A stretch of 64,000 nt of DNA from Maniola hyperantus (GCF_902806685.2 NC_048560.1:7654212-7718211), one strand, 5' to 3'. Shown: positions 1 to 10,486, numbered from the stretch's first letter. The notes: a model not told the origin generated them from the sequence alone. Numbers and translations are program-made.

Positions 1-794
1 TATTTCGCGTAAAATTCCATTTTCCAGAATCAACAAGAAAATTCTGTGGAAACAGAATTACACTTTTTCTCGGAATAAAATCTGTGCTGTTAACAGCATG
101 GTAGAATGGTGGGTGGTTAAAGTAATATACTGCAGCGGGTCGAAGCAAACATAAAACGGATTTCGTTTAAAGGAACGTGACTAAGAATAGTTTGTCGATA
201 TTGCTGCACGCTTGTTGTGTTGTGGTTTTATTATTTTTTAAACTAGAAGCTCTATAATAGCTCTAAGTTAAAACTATACCAGAACGCTAGCAAAAACTTA
301 GCGCTATTGTTATATTACCTAAACACAATCCAATACCAATAACTATTTACCTCATTTTGTAATTTTATTAATTTAGTATTTTTCAACCCCGCAATGTATA
401 GCGTGAAAAACTCGGGTCAACGCCCCACCTACGCGCGACGTGACAATGACTCCGAGTGACCTACTTACGGAACGTTCGTTGACCTCTAGCATCACATCAG
501 TCAGATGTTTAATTTGCTATATCGTGAACTTTTACAAAATATAGGATTTTTAATATATTTTTTCGCGTTTTTTTTTGTGGTACCATATAAGTAATCATCA
601 GTACTTTCATTTTGCCAGCGTTCTGGTTACACCCTGTATAGCTCACAGATTGATGTAAGATAAGAAGGAAAACGCCAAGTATAACCCTCCGATCGAATTT
701 CCTCCACTGCGGCCAATCTCCATAGAGAAAACAGAGAGTGTGGGAGATATTATAATACACAAGGTGTGTGCGTACTGCATAAACACAGGTGTAC
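1..794. other. AT-rich DNA, nothing recognised
   Basis: No convincing coding region, repeat family or RNA gene was recognised. Short open frames on both strands lack codon bias or recognisable motifs. Confidence 0.5.
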
Positions 795-841
795 TCTCTA
801 TTCCCTCACTCACATATGTGATGTGAGTGAGGGAATAGAGA
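795..841. repeat. Perfect 21-bp hairpin
   Basis: Positions 795-815 are the exact reverse complement of 821-841, with a 5-base spacer (ATGTG). The arm reads TCTCTATTCCCTCACTCACA plus T. Overlapping short open frames on both strands encode the same peptide stretch only because of this symmetry. It may be the core of a small foldback element; no flanking target duplication was found. Confidence 0.8.
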
Positions 842-1438
842 TGGACGATGGGACGGAAATTCGACACGACCGGAGACCGAGCGCAGGACTGACGACGGCT
901 TTACGTACTCTCCGAGACTCAAAGGTGACACATCCAGTAATGCACGTATATCGATTGATTGTTCTAGAAACTGACTCGAAAAAAATATAATGAAATCGCT
1001 CTCGCTTATGATTTAAGAGAATATCATAACCTTGTTTGGTGGTGCGCGTGACAAATGTGACAAGTGATTTTAGGATTATGCAACTAATAGTTGCACCGCA
1101 ACTTGCATTGCAACTGACTGTGTGGAATGTGCAACTATTTACTGGGATTTACAATTTCATTAATGTTCTTTTGTACACTAAACTGTGTGTGTGTGAGTAC
1201 AGTACGCGGCCAAAAGTGATGATCGTCGGTCTTTAGAAGGAGATAGCAGATTTGTAAAGCACTGTCTCGGTCGGTGTGACCGACAAAATATCATATGGGT
1301 ATGAGTGACAGACACAACGCTCTACAAAGATGAAATGTCATTCTAAAGGCCGAAGTCCATCACTTTCGGCCGCGTACTGTATGTTAGCTACGATCCTAGG
1401 AAGAATCTATGGCAGTATATAATTTCATTTTTATATTA
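842..1438. other. Unassigned DNA
   Basis: Nothing recognised in this stretch on either strand. Confidence 0.45.
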
Positions 1439-1543
1439 CAAAACGCACATGGCTCCGAAAAGTTAGAGGTCATGCACCAACGAGATCGAACTCCGGACCC
1501 TCCGACTAAAGGGCCGACGACTTAAGCGTAGGCTATCAACGCT
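1439..1543 (-). mobile_element. S1 SINE head, decayed
   Basis: Reads as a diverged minus-strand S1: the AAAACGCACAT..CTCCGAAAAGTTAGAGG body is followed by remnants of box B (GAGATCGAACTCC) and box A (AGGCTATCA). Several substitutions against the better copies at 28.0 and 56.7 kb indicate an old insertion. Confidence 0.65.
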
Positions 1544-1587
1544 TTCTTGATTGGTCGCTCAAAGATTTTTTTGTCTTTGTTATTTAT

Positions 1588-1881
1588 GGGACCCGCCCCG
1601 GTTTCGCTCGGGTGGAATTTCATGGTGACAATAGAGGTGGGGGTTGAATTTCCAAAAATCCTGGAAAAACCCAAATACCAATTTTGATGCAAGTAACTTA
1701 AAAAATGACGGACTTGCAAACAAACTTTCATCCCCTATTTAACCCACTTAGGGGTGGAATTTCGAAAAATCATTTCTTAGTGGACTCTTTCTCAAAATTT
1801 CATGTCTCTAGGACCAGGCGGTTTAGGCTGTGCATTGTTATATAAGTCAGTCAGTCAGTCGGGACTTTGAATTTTATATTA
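1588..1881 (-). mobile_element. Hel-B Helitron-like element
   Basis: Minus-strand copy. The 3' end region carries CCCGCCCCGGTTTCGCTCGG, the family's terminal hairpin area. The opposite end has the GTCAGTCAGTCAGTC run and TTTGAATTTTATAT. Both extreme termini are eroded, so no CTAG end remains. Confidence 0.65.
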
Positions 1882-2132
1882 CGTAACAGAGAGAGCCCTA
1901 TACTAACTTCTCTCCGTGGATATAGAACGTAGTACTATTTACCTAGAGTTCATTGATATTTTTATAGCATCATGCGCTATTATTAAGTTGTAAGAGACGT
2001 GCCTTGGGTGGTAAGGCGAGGCTTAGCTGCAACTTGGCTCTGTTGCGTCTTAATCTTACTCGTGAGAGATTTTGTGCTACACCCTGTGTTTGGGAAGTTA
2101 AGTGATGTTTTGACTACTTACTTATACTTTAA

Positions 2133-2352
2133 CTAGCTTATGCTCGCAACTTCGTCCGCGTGGACTACACAAATTTCTAACCCCTATTTCATCCCCTTAG
2201 GGGTTGAATTTTCAAAAATCCTTTCTTAGCGGATGCCTACGTCATAATAGCTATCTGCATGCCGAATTTCAGCGCGATCCGTCCAGTACTTTGATCTGTG
2301 CGTTGATAGACCAGTCAGTCAGTCAGTCACCTTTTACTTTTATATATTTAGA
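2133..2352 (-). mobile_element. Hel-A Helitron-like element
   Basis: Near full-length minus-strand copy. It begins with CTAGCTTATGCTCGC (complement of the CTAG 3' end) and ends with TATATATTTAGA (complement of the 5' TC start). The ACTTCGTCCGCGTGG part gives the CGCG/CGCG terminal hairpin expected near a Helitron 3' end. Confidence 0.75.
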
Positions 2353-2422
2353 TTTCGTATTAATTCGTAAGTACTAGTAATTTCGTAAGTACTTGTAAAA
2401 GTTTATACGAATAAAAAAGATT

Positions 2423-2450
2423 TTTATTTTATTTATTTATTTATTTATTT
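2423..2450. repeat. (ATTT)n microsatellite
   Basis: Run of about six ATTT units in an AT-rich background. Confidence 0.8.
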
Positions 2451-2528
2451 TCCTTGTTTACTTGTAGCTTCTCGCCGAAATGCGTAGGAGGCGCATTATA
2501 CATGATACAAGTGAAAAACCTAACTCCA

Positions 2529-2819
2529 GTACCCGTAGTACAAGATTTTACGTCTCACCAAACGAAACCAAATACGAGAGTCGAAATACTTCCGCGTTAC
2601 AGTAAAATGGACCTAAACAGCCTTGAAATGAAGTCAAATATTCAATGCCACTGATTTTAATTTCGCAATGTTTCCGCTTGGAGCGCTGGCTGTAGAAGTG
2701 TAAACAAACTTGAGCTTTAAAACAAGGCATTTAAGATCCAGTTTACTGTAACGCGGAAGTATTTCGACTCTCGAATTTGGTTTGGTTTGGTGAGACGTAA
2801 AATCTTGTACTACGGGTAC
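2529..2819. mobile_element. M290 MITE
   Basis: 291-bp element starting GTACCCGTAGTACAAG and ending in the reverse complement, with long terminal inverted repeats. In this copy the left arm is slightly diverged. Same length as copies at 31904 and 43402. No protein coding capacity; open frames inside are by-products of the repeat. Confidence 0.85.
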
Positions 2820-3068
2820 TGAAGGTTAGACCTTATCGTGAAGAATGATCTAAACATAACAATTTTTTATTACCTACTAATGACTTGAAAAATCTGTAAC
2901 GTTCGCAGCAAAACTTCGAAACAACTCGTATTAATCAAAACATCCTGCTATTTATCGGAGATGTTAACTTGTATCTTAGGCATATAGGGTCTGCAAAAAT
3001 ATGTATCACGAATTATTTATTTAACGATTATTTTTTCTTTAAATTAAAAAAAACAAGTGTCTAATTAA
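2820..3068. other. Unassigned DNA
   Basis: AT-rich, nothing recognised. Confidence 0.4.
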
Positions 3069-3112
3069 AAACCGGTCAAGTGCGTGGCGATCCACGCGCA
3101 ATGAAGGATTCC
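3069..3112 (-). mobile_element. REP-like 3' end fragment
   Basis: AAAACCGGTCAAGTGCGTGG followed shortly by GATTCCGTAGTTACC resembles the complement of the REP 3' end (CGGAACCC..CTCGCACTTGGCCGG). Only about 45 bases are left. Confidence 0.45.
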
Positions 3113-3125
3113 GTAGTTACCTGTT

Positions 3126-3508
3126 ACAATTGGATATTTGACTCCAATTTTTTTATTACTTTATTAGAAACTAGAATAAGAATAATGACGTAAACTGAAA
3201 AAAATAATTAAATCGATCAAATAACAAAAAAGTTATAAGCATTTAAATATTTCTGATTAGACAGAGATAGCGATACAGCAGTTTGACGTCACACCTACTA
3301 ATGCCACAGTAGCTTCGTGCGGTTCCATACAAATTTTCGTTTTGCAAGAAAAAGATAAAAGACCCTCCCACTCCAAAATGAAAATGCCTATAACTTTGTA
3401 AATCTTTGTTGGTTTTTTTTTTTTTCAGTGTACGTTAGTATTTTTATCCTAGTTTATAATGAAGTAATAATATTTATCAAATTCAAAAGTAGGAAAATAC
3501 CCAATTAT
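3126..3508. mobile_element. RF foldback MITE, empty-site copy
   Basis: Imperfect palindrome whose arms contain ACTAGGATAAAAATAATGAC-like sequence at 3170 and its complement ending at 3453. The outer arms read CAATTGGATATTT and AAATACCCAATTA. The centre carries a CRE-like TTTGACGTCAC. At 3447-3466 it reads TCCTAGTTTATAATGAAG without insertion, the empty form of the sites filled by Hel-A at 14981 and 41844. Confidence 0.7.
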
Positions 3509-3914
3509 GTGGTGTTACATAGCTGTTTTACACAACGATACATAACTAGCTAATGCCCATGATTCAGGTTTTTAAAATTCCATGGGAACTGGGTCCGTTT
3601 CCGAGATGCAAGCCACCTCTGTACCTTTAGCGTGGAAAGCTAGCTGACAGACATTAAGTATGGATTTCCAATAAAAAAATAGCTGAAAAAATAATATTTA
3701 AAAAAGAAAAAATCATTGAAACCACGTATTATAATTCAATGATTGAAACTACTGAATGAAACTTATATATTTTATTAATCAAAACTAAACTAAGTTATTA
3801 CACTTAAATAACTTTCATAGTTTCCTGGCCCCTAAACATCTGGGCTGGACAGTGCCTTCCCAAAAGTAGTTACCAAATTAATTAGGTACAAATACAATTA
3901 ATTAGGTACAAATG
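3509..3914. other. Unassigned DNA
   Basis: The segment TTTAAAATTCCATGGGAACTGGGTCCG..CCGAGATGCAAGCCACCTCTGTACC near 3571-3625 looks like an old Helitron fragment (Hel-F-like: GGATGCAAGCTATATCTGTACC). The rest is unrecognised. Confidence 0.35.
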
Positions 3915-4069
3915 TATAGTGAGCGACAGGTCAAGATTGCATTCGGGGTATGAGGCGGGGGGACGCCCCGCACACCCGCACAGCCCCCGCGCTCGCCCGC
4001 AGCGGGTTAGCGCGGGGGCTGTGCGGTTTTACGGGGCGTTCCCTCCCCGATTGACATTCGCGTACTATA
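3915..4069. mobile_element. MGC GC-rich palindromic MITE
   Basis: Starts TATAGTGAGCGACAGG and ends ATTCGCGTACTATA. The interior is very GC-rich with inverted CCCCGCACACCCGCACAGCC / GGGGCTGTGCGG segments. The ends fit the family consensus TATAGTACGCGACAGGTCGA. Non-coding; a long open frame through it is a result of GC content. Confidence 0.75.
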
Positions 4070-4103
4070 GATACGAATACAAAGGTTGTATACATATATT
4101 ATT

Positions 4104-4140
4104 ATGTGTGTGTGTGTGTTTGTGTGTGTATTTGTGTATG
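4104..4140. repeat. (TG)n microsatellite
   Basis: Interrupted TG/GT dinucleotide run. Confidence 0.85.
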
Positions 4141-4375
4141 TTGCAAAGATTTGAATTATTAATTATCTCAGCGGGTATACTTTTCTGCCAACGCTATCTA
4201 AAACGTGTCGTTCTCGCCACAACGAATGTTTAAAATTTTGTTTCTGTCACTACATTAGCAGAAGATTACGAGTTTTATCGCCCTCAGGCCGAACTTCAGT
4301 CGTTTTAACTTAATGGTACATAAACACAGCAAAATACATGCGAAACCATAGAGCTGTCATTACTAGAGGCGGCGA

Positions 4376-4622
4376 TTTTTAGGGTTCCGTACCTCAAAAG
4401 GAAAAAAGGAACCCTTATAGGATCATTTTGTTGTCTGTCGTGTCTTCTTTTTTCATCTCATTTCATTTATTATATAAATAAATGAAATGAAATGAAAAAA
4501 CAAAACTTATAGGGCCAAATTTCATGATTCTAGGTCAACGGAAAGTACTCTATAGGTTTTCGTGACAGACACGACAGACAGACAGTTCCTTTTTTCCTTT
4601 TGGGGTACGGAACCCTAAAAAG
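4376..4622. mobile_element. REP 5' ends in foldback arrangement
   Basis: Two REP 5' ends face each other: TTTTTAGGGTTCCGTACCTC at 4376 on the plus strand and its complement ending CGGAACCCTAAAAA at 4619. Between them is a small palindrome built on TCATTTCATTTATT/AATAAATGAAATGA. The REP bodies are truncated, so this is a foldback derivative. Confidence 0.7.
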
Positions 4623-4716
4623 CAGGAGAAGCAAGCAATACACACAACCAACATGCGACACCACACAAACGCTTTCGTTTCGACATCGATCCTCAGGAGA
4701 TATAAGTAGGCTTGAC

Positions 4717-5064
4717 GACCTCCCTGGCGCAGTGGTGAGCGCTGTGGTCTTAATAGTGGGAGGTCCCGGGTTCGATTTCTGGCAGGGGTTTGGAATTTTA
4801 TAATTTCTAAATTTCTGGTCTGGTCTGGTGGGAGGCTTCGGCCGTGGCTAGTTACCACCCTACCGGCAAAGCCGTGCCGCCAAGCGATTTAGCGTTCCGG
4901 TACGATGCCGTGTAGAAACCAAAGGGGTATGGGTTTAATAAAAACTGCCTTACCCCTTCCAGGTTAGCCCGCTATCATCTTAGACTGCATCATCACTTAC
5001 CACCAGGTGAGATTGCAGTCAAGGGCTAACTTGTATCTGAATAAATTAAAAAAAAAAAAAAAAG
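4717..5064 (+). mobile_element. S2 SINE, full length
   Basis: tRNA-derived SINE. The head is CTCCCTGGCGCAGTGGTGAG (box A region), then GGTCCCGGGTTCGATTTC (box B). The body follows through GTTACCACCCTACCGGC and ACCACCAGGTGAGATTGCAG, and a 3' poly-A tail lies at about 5046-5063. Resembles Metulj-type SINEs described in butterflies; the name was not checked. Retrotransposed by a LINE in trans. Confidence 0.85.
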
Positions 5065-5087
5065 GTAGACTCCATTATGCACCAGCT

Positions 5088-5264
5088 GCGTGATTGCTGT
5101 AGAAAGACAGCTACAATGTCACGATCGCAATCACCTCTGATTGGTTTACGTTCGCTCACTATTGGCTACAATGCATTGTTGCAACAAGAATAGCACAAAT
5201 TCAGCCAATCACAACAATTGAGATTGTAATGATGACTGATGCAGGTTTTACAAAATCGCCCTAC
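5088..5264 (-). mobile_element. M190 MITE
   Basis: Minus-strand copy of a ~175-bp repeat also found at 22630, 33680 and 56345. The ends are TGCTGTAGAAAGACAGC and AAATCGCCCTAC. The interior contains CAATCACCTCTGATTGG and TGCATTGTTGCAACAAGAA. Non-coding. Confidence 0.7.
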
Positions 5265-5579
5265 TGATCACGGATTGATGATTCAGATTTGTATCTCTAT
5301 GGTCTACAACTCAATGGTCAAAACATGCTAACTGTTATGTTTTCGTATAAATTGTATAAAACGCGTGACTTCAGCTCATAAATCATGAGTTTGGACATGC
5401 CAAAGAGAATTCCTAAGTTTGGAGATTTATCAACGCAAAGTGGCCTCCAAATTCTATCCAATTTGAGGCGATATTAATGTGGTGGGCGAATAATATCACT
5501 TAAAAGCCAATAGAGCTGTTTTTACTTTTACTTTTGAAGAATATGTTATCTTATAAGGATTTATCATAACATATAACTT
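5265..5579. other. Unassigned DNA
   Basis: Nothing recognised. Confidence 0.4.
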
Positions 5580-5742
5580 GATATAGAAAAGGAAAAGTTG
5601 ACTGATCTATCAACGTATAGCTCAAACTACTGGATGGATCGGGCTGAAATTTGGCATGCAGATAGCTATTATGACGTAAAGATTTTTGAAAATTCAACCC
5701 CTAAAGGGGTGAAACAGGGGTTTGAAATTTGTGTAGTTTTTT
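5580..5742 (+). mobile_element. Hel-A, 3'-truncated
   Basis: Begins AGAAAAGGAAAAGTTGACTG and keeps TCGGGCTGAAATTTGGCATG. It stops at TTTGTGTAGT followed by a T run, so the terminal hairpin and CTAG end are missing. Confidence 0.7.
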
Positions 5743-5850
5743 TTTAACTTTACGTATGTACTTGTACATACCTACTTATTCATAATTCATAATTTTTTAT
5801 TGCAAAAAATATTGTAACGTTTATGTGTTTTTTTTACGAAGCGTTTAATA

Positions 5851-5990
5851 AGCGCTGATAGCCTAGTGGTTAAGACGTCGGCCTTCTATTCGGGGCGCCG
5901 AGTGGTCAGGAGTTCGATCCCGGGTTCGCAATTCTAACTTTTCGGAATCATGTGCATTTTAAGCAATTAAATATCTCATAATGTACATTG
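5851..5990 (+). mobile_element. S1 SINE, head and body
   Basis: GATAGCCTAGTGGTTAAGAC (box A region) and AGTTCGATCCCGGGTTCG (box B) are followed by the AACTTTTCGGAATCATGTGC body. The 3' two-thirds are missing. Confidence 0.75.
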
Positions 5991-5999
5991 TACACCCCA

Positions 6000-6107
6000 C
6001 TATAGTAAGCGACAGGTCGACATGGCAATCGGGGAATGAGGTGGCGGAACGCCCCACACACCCACGTCCCCATCCCAATTGCCATTTCAATCTGTCGCGT
6101 ACTATAT
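6000..6107. mobile_element. MGC MITE, short copy
   Basis: TATAGTAAGCGACAGGTCGA on the left and AATCTGTCGCGTACTATA on the right, with a reduced GC-rich centre. It directly abuts a Hel-A half, as if inserted there. Confidence 0.7.
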
Positions 6108-6201
6108 CTGCATGCCAAATTTCAGCTTGATCCGTCCAGAGTATGAGCTGTGCGTTGATAGATCAGTCAGTCAGTCAGCTTTTCCTTTTATATCTATAGA
6201 T
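6108..6201 (-). mobile_element. Hel-A 5' half
   Basis: CTGCATGCCAAATTTCAGC through CAGTCAGTCAGCTTTTCC to TATATCTATAGA, the complement of the Hel-A 5' part. The 3' half is absent on the other side of the MITE. Confidence 0.7.
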
Positions 6202-6725
6202 GATGAGTGACGCTACCACTTTCTTAATATGATTTTAGAGCTCTTAGTTTACTTTAGTGCTTATTTTGTGTTCATCCGAGTTAGTTCCAATATCCTTACT
6301 AAAGTTAATATAAACAATTCAGCATAATCCCAAACAGTTTACAACGGGATTTCCGGGATAAATTAAATAAACTAAGGTCAGTCGACCTCTTCCCCGGTCC
6401 GGACCCAGTGGATTACAGATTACAGCGGTAATATTGTTAAACCTTTCACAATTACATTTGTAATACATTTCCAGTTCGGTCCGTTTATCGGGTGATATTC
6501 AATTTGCATTTTGTTCGACACTAATCTAAGAGATAATAATATACTGTAACGAGTTTTTTATGCAAATTATAGTCTCGTAGTGTAGGAATGTCCTTTTAAT
6601 TTAGATTATTCTCGACATATAGGTAAATGTATTATTTTGATAACTTGCATTTCGTCGGCATGACACATTTTATCCCCTAATCAAGTTAGATTTTACGTCA
6701 TCATTCATCACACATGAGGAGCACA
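6202..6725. other. Unassigned DNA
   Basis: Nothing recognised. Confidence 0.4.
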
Positions 6726-6840
6726 TCGTTGGTGCGCCTCATGTGTTCCCGTGACCCAGTCGCCAGGTGTAACGCAGGAGCGCCGCTGGGTTTTACTGGG
6801 TATTTCGGTCGCCTCTCGGACGGCGAGTCCCACATACCTT
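6726..6840 (+). mobile_element. Possible LINE 3' UTR remnant
   Basis: GC-rich island in AT-rich DNA containing GCAGGAGCGCCGCTGGG and GGACGGCGAGTCCCACATAC. It resembles, from memory, a recurring lepidopteran LINE 3' end. No coding part is seen. Confidence 0.35.
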
Positions 6841-6904
6841 TTTGAAATAAAATTTTCAAAATGGCCGCCATTAAAATTTAAAAAAAACAGATTAATATTA
6901 TTTC

Positions 6905-6965
6905 TTGTACGATGATACGGGACACTTCGTGTGCGAGCCCGTCTCGCATTTGGCCGATTTTTAAA
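6905..6965 (+). mobile_element. REP 3' end, decayed
   Basis: TACGGGACACTTCGTGTGCG followed by TCTCGCATTTGGCCGATTT matches the REP terminus (CGGAACCCT..CTCGCACTTGGCCGG) with substitutions. Confidence 0.5.
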
Positions 6966-7205
6966 AGTATAAATATCCTAAATGTAAAAAAAAAATATTA
7001 AAAGGTGGGTGAAAGTATTACGTTACTTGAAAGTTTCTGTAAAACGGTATAAGGTCCAATTACTCCAATTAGGGAACTTTTTAGACTTAAATTGTGTTTT
7101 TTTTCCATCTCATCAAAATTAAGATGTCAAGTGAAAAATTAAGTAGTATTACGTTTTCCAGATTTATGAGCATAAGCGTTAAACGAGGCCCAAATAATCT
7201 TCATT

Positions 7206-7650
7206 ATATATAAAATTCAAAGTGCTGATTGGCTGACTAACTTACTGACTGACTGACTGACAGACTTTTTTTTTAATTCAGATACAAGTTAGCCCTTGAC
7301 TGCAATCTCACCTGATGGTAAGTGATGATGCAGTCTAAGATGATAGCGGGCTAACCTGGAAGGGGTATGGCAGTTTTTATTTAACATATACCCCTTTGGT
7401 TTCTACACGGCATCGTACCGGAACGCTAAATCGCTTGGCGGCACGGCTTTGCCGGTAGGGTGGTAACTAGCCACGGCCGAAGCCTCCCATCAGACCAGAC
7501 CAGAAATTTTAGAAATTATAAAATTCCAAACCCCTGCCAGGAATCGAACCCGGGACCTCCCACTATTAAAAGTGACAGACTTACCTATAATATATCAACG
7601 CACAGCCTAAGCCGCTGGACCTAGAGACATGTCAAGGTGAGTTCTTTGTA
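7206..7650 (+). mobile_element. Hel-B 5' part interrupted by S2
   Basis: Hel-B begins at TATATATAAAATTCAAAGTG and runs to the CTGACTGACAGACTT region. It resumes at 7573 with CAACGCACAGCCTAAGCCGC and is lost after about 7650. The S2 SINE sits between with a target duplication. The 3' end of Hel-B is missing. Confidence 0.7.
7268..7572 (-). mobile_element. S2 SINE with 10-bp target duplication
   Basis: Minus-strand S2: a short poly-T, then AATTCAGATACAAGTTAGCC, through GGCACGGCTTTGCCGGTAGG to CGAACCCGGGACCTCCCAC. Flanked by TGACAGACTT at 7258-7267 and 7573-7582. The tRNA head 5' of box B is absent, so the copy is 5'-truncated as in LINE-driven retrotransposition. Confidence 0.8.
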
Positions 7651-7655
7651 AAGAG

Positions 7656-7770
7656 ATATTTAATTAATTAAAACGCACATACCTCCGAAAAGTTAGTGGT
7701 GAGTGCCTAGGATCGAACCCCCGACCTCCGATCAGAAGGCGGACGTCCTAACCACTAGGCTATCACGACT
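7656..7770 (-). mobile_element. S1 SINE head
   Basis: AATTAATTAAAACGCACATA through GGATCGAACCCCCGACCTCC to AGGCTATCACGAC, the complement of the S1 head with boxes B and A. Confidence 0.75.
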
Positions 7771-8090
7771 ATAAAAGAGAACTGTTTTACAATAATTTGT
7801 CACAAAGATGTTTTACTCGCGAGTTTGTAGAACCGCAAGAAAATCTCTCAAGACCTATTGGGGGCCATAAATTTCAAAAGGCGCCAAACTTCCCATATCG
7901 AGATTGCCGAATACGTCCGAGTTTCGCCGAAAACGCCGAACGCCTCATAAATTTTCGGCGAATCGTCAGCCAATTACAGACTTGCAATTTTATGGGTGAA
8001 CTTGTAAGAAATAATTCTTTTTTATCGCCATAGTTTTCAAAAGGTTAAATGTGACAGTAATGTACGGCCAAATTTTGGTAAAAATGTTAC
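7771..8090. other. Unassigned DNA
   Basis: A 78-codon open frame at 7797-8033 shows no recognisable domain and is probably chance. Nothing else seen. Confidence 0.4.
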
Positions 8091-8128
8091 TATATTCCAC
8101 GACAGGCTGAGATGGCAATACGGCGGGG
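8091..8128 (+). mobile_element. MGC arm, solitary
   Basis: TATATTCCACGACAGGCTGA followed by GATGGCAATACGGCGGGG matches one terminal arm of MGC. No partner arm is close by. Confidence 0.5.
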
Positions 8129-8785
8129 TGATGACGTATCTCGCGACATGCTTGCGACAGGCGTAAATCTCGCGATTGCTCTTAAGGTGACGCAGGACGC
8201 TCGACCGAAATTGGCCGCGCACGTGGGTAACGTGTTTGCTTTTCACTTGACATTGTATGAGAAAGTTGAGAGGCACGATGATTATCACTGAAATCAAGCG
8301 CGCGAAAAGGTTTAGGAAAAGTATTTTTGAGAAAAAACTACTGAATTTATGTTTGCAAAGTAAAGTTATTTCAACTAATGAATAAATAAACTACGTCTAA
8401 TGATAAATTGTTTTAGAATTTTCATATCCCTAATCTTATTTATTTACGCCCAAAGTTGTCATAAATTTAGTGTTAAAATAGGAATCTTTTGAGGCCCGTA
8501 ACTTTTAAATCAATATTTTTTTCAATGTTTTAGATATCATTGAACCTAGATAATGACGAGATAAATCAATGTAATTCTTAGTTTTGTGCGTACAATATCG
8601 AATATTGTTGTATTTTCCCTCCTACGTTTGTATGGAGAAAGCACCGAACTGAGTCCCCTTAAACGTCACACGCGACAGCGGCTAGAGAGAGACAGCAATA
8701 GCCACAAAGAAAAATAAGAAGAAGAAGAGAGACAGCAAATGAACTGTCGAATTGTAACTGCTGTCGCTACTGCAACGTTTTAGGT
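8129..8785. other. Unassigned DNA
   Basis: Nothing recognised, apart from short GAGAGACAGC repeats near 8687-8738. Confidence 0.4.
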
Positions 8786-8926
8786 AATCACCCCGCGGGT
8801 GTGAGGCGGGGGACGCCCCGCACAGCCGCACGTCACGCGCACTCGCCCGCAAAGGGTTAGCCGGGGGCTGAGAGAGTGTGCGGGGCGTTCCCTCCCCGAT
8901 TGCCATCTCAACCTGTAGCGTAATTT
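8786..8926. mobile_element. MGC MITE
   Basis: GC-rich block with GGCGGGGGACGCCCCGCACA and GGGGCGTTCCCTCCCCGATTG; the right arm ends CATCTCAACCTGTAGCG. The left terminus is eroded. Confidence 0.65.
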
Positions 8927-8929
8927 TAA

Positions 8930-9055
8930 GGGTTTTTATAAAAATTAATAATTTTAATATAAAAAATTAAAAATTAATAAATTAATAATTTTAATATCAA
9001 AATTATTTATTTTAAGGTTTTGTTTAATGTCCTTTGTCAAAATTTCTCTGCTTAC
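8930..9055. repeat. AT-rich simple sequence
   Basis: Repeating ATTAATAATTTTAATAT-type sequence, no other content. Confidence 0.6.
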
Positions 9056-9290
9056 TAAAGTGGGTTGGGTTTGGATTGCTAGTTTGTCCTTCAATCACGC
9101 CGCAACGGAGTAACGGATCGACGCGATTTTTTACTTGGACTAGCTTATGCTCGCGACTTCATCCGGAGATTTTTGGCATAAATATAGTTAAAAACCTGGA
9201 GAGTAACATTGTCTACTTTTTATTCCGGAAAATCAAAGATTTCCCGCGGGATTTTCAATCTAAATCACGCGGAATAGGGGAAAATATTGA
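9056..9290 (+). mobile_element. Hel-C with small Hel-A patch
   Basis: GTTTGTCCTTCAATCACGCC and GGAGAGTAACATTGTC identify Hel-C. A 27-base patch at about 9139-9167 (ACTAGCTTATGCTCGCGACT) is a Hel-A 3' end placed inside it. The Hel-C terminus is degraded. Confidence 0.65.
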
Positions 9291-9966
9291 GTCATTTAAA
9301 TTACAGTATGTATGCAACTTTTTAAATCAAATACAAATCCCTTTAAGGTTTGTACGCACCTGAGCGGCGCGGCGCGGCGCTTCAGCGAGCTGCACGTCGC
9401 GGCACAGAGCTTCAAAATATCATTTCTATCATTTTGTATGGCGCATATCGCACTAGAGCGGCGCTGCACAGCGCTTCACCACGCTTCACCGCGCGTTGCC
9501 GCGCGGCACATCTGGGGAGAATATTTTGAAGCGCAGCGAAGCGACGCGCAGTGCAGTGACGCTAGTGCGACATACCCAGCGGCGCGGCGCGGCGCTTCAG
9601 TATGCGTACGTCGCTCGAATAAGACACACGCGCATCTTGTTAGGTATTTAAAGTACAGGCAAGAATCGGCAAGATAGACCTCAAAATAAATAACGTAGGT
9701 TTAATTTTTGGCACATGACGTGTTCCTCATGCGCTTAGAAGTATATCCTCAAAGGTCCCAACCCCTAGGATGTCGGCTTCCCCCCTTCCCAGTGTCTAAA
9801 TGTATAAATGTCTCTCCGAGCGTTATGAGAAAACATCAATGGTAAAAATAATCCTGATTAAATAACTATAATATATTATGTACATATTATACCTACCTAC
9901 TTCATCTAGGTAGAATTAATAGTTTCGGAAATATGCCTACCTATTGTTGTACTTGTATTTATATTA

Positions 9967-10023
9967 TACTAGCTTATGCCCGCGACGTCGTCCGCGTGGA
10001 CTACACAAATCTCGAACCCCTAT
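9967..10023 (-). mobile_element. Hel-A 3' end fragment
   Basis: ACTAGCTTATGCCCGCGACG to CGAACCCCTATTT, cut off where the REP starts. Confidence 0.7.
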
Positions 10024-10076
10024 TTTAGGGTTCCGTACCTCAAAAGGAAAAACGGAACTCTTATAGGATCACTTTG

Positions 10077-10128
<52 letters not shown>

Positions 10129-10486
10129 CTGTCAAGAAACCTACAGGGTACTTCCCGTTGACCTAGAATCATGAAATTTGGCAGGTAGGTAGATCTTATA
10201 GCTGACATTTGGGGAAAAATCTGAAAACCGTGAATTTAGGGTTAGATCACACAAAAAAAATAAATTGTGGTCATGAACTAATAATTAGTATTTTCAACTT
10301 TTGAAGTGAGTGACTATACCAAGTGGGGTATCATATGAAAGGTCTTCACCTGTACATTCTAAATCAGATTTTTATTTATTTTTATGCATCATATTTTTTG
10401 AATTATCGTGCAAAATGTCGAAAAAATACGACTGTAGTACGGAACCCTCATTGCGCGAGCCTGACTCGCACTTAGCCGGTTTTTTC
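10024..10486 (+). mobile_element. REP element, full length
   Basis: Starts with the hairpin AGGGTTCCG..CGGAA(C)TCT, followed by a (CTGT)n run of about a dozen units at 10077-10134. The conserved GTGGGGTATCATATGAAAGG comes next, and it ends CTGACTCGCACTTAGCCGG plus T run. No coding capacity; the class is unknown to me (non-autonomous interspersed repeat). Confidence 0.75.

Noticed and set aside
9034..9677. 109- and 121-codon frames near 9.0-9.7 kb
   Set aside because: They run through Hel-C and the GC-rich inverted-repeat element, so they are repeat by-products.
10077..10134. (CTGT)n and similar tracts as independent microsatellites
   Set aside because: They recur at the same place in every REP (and in Hel-E, Hel-F), so they are parts of those elements with variable unit number.
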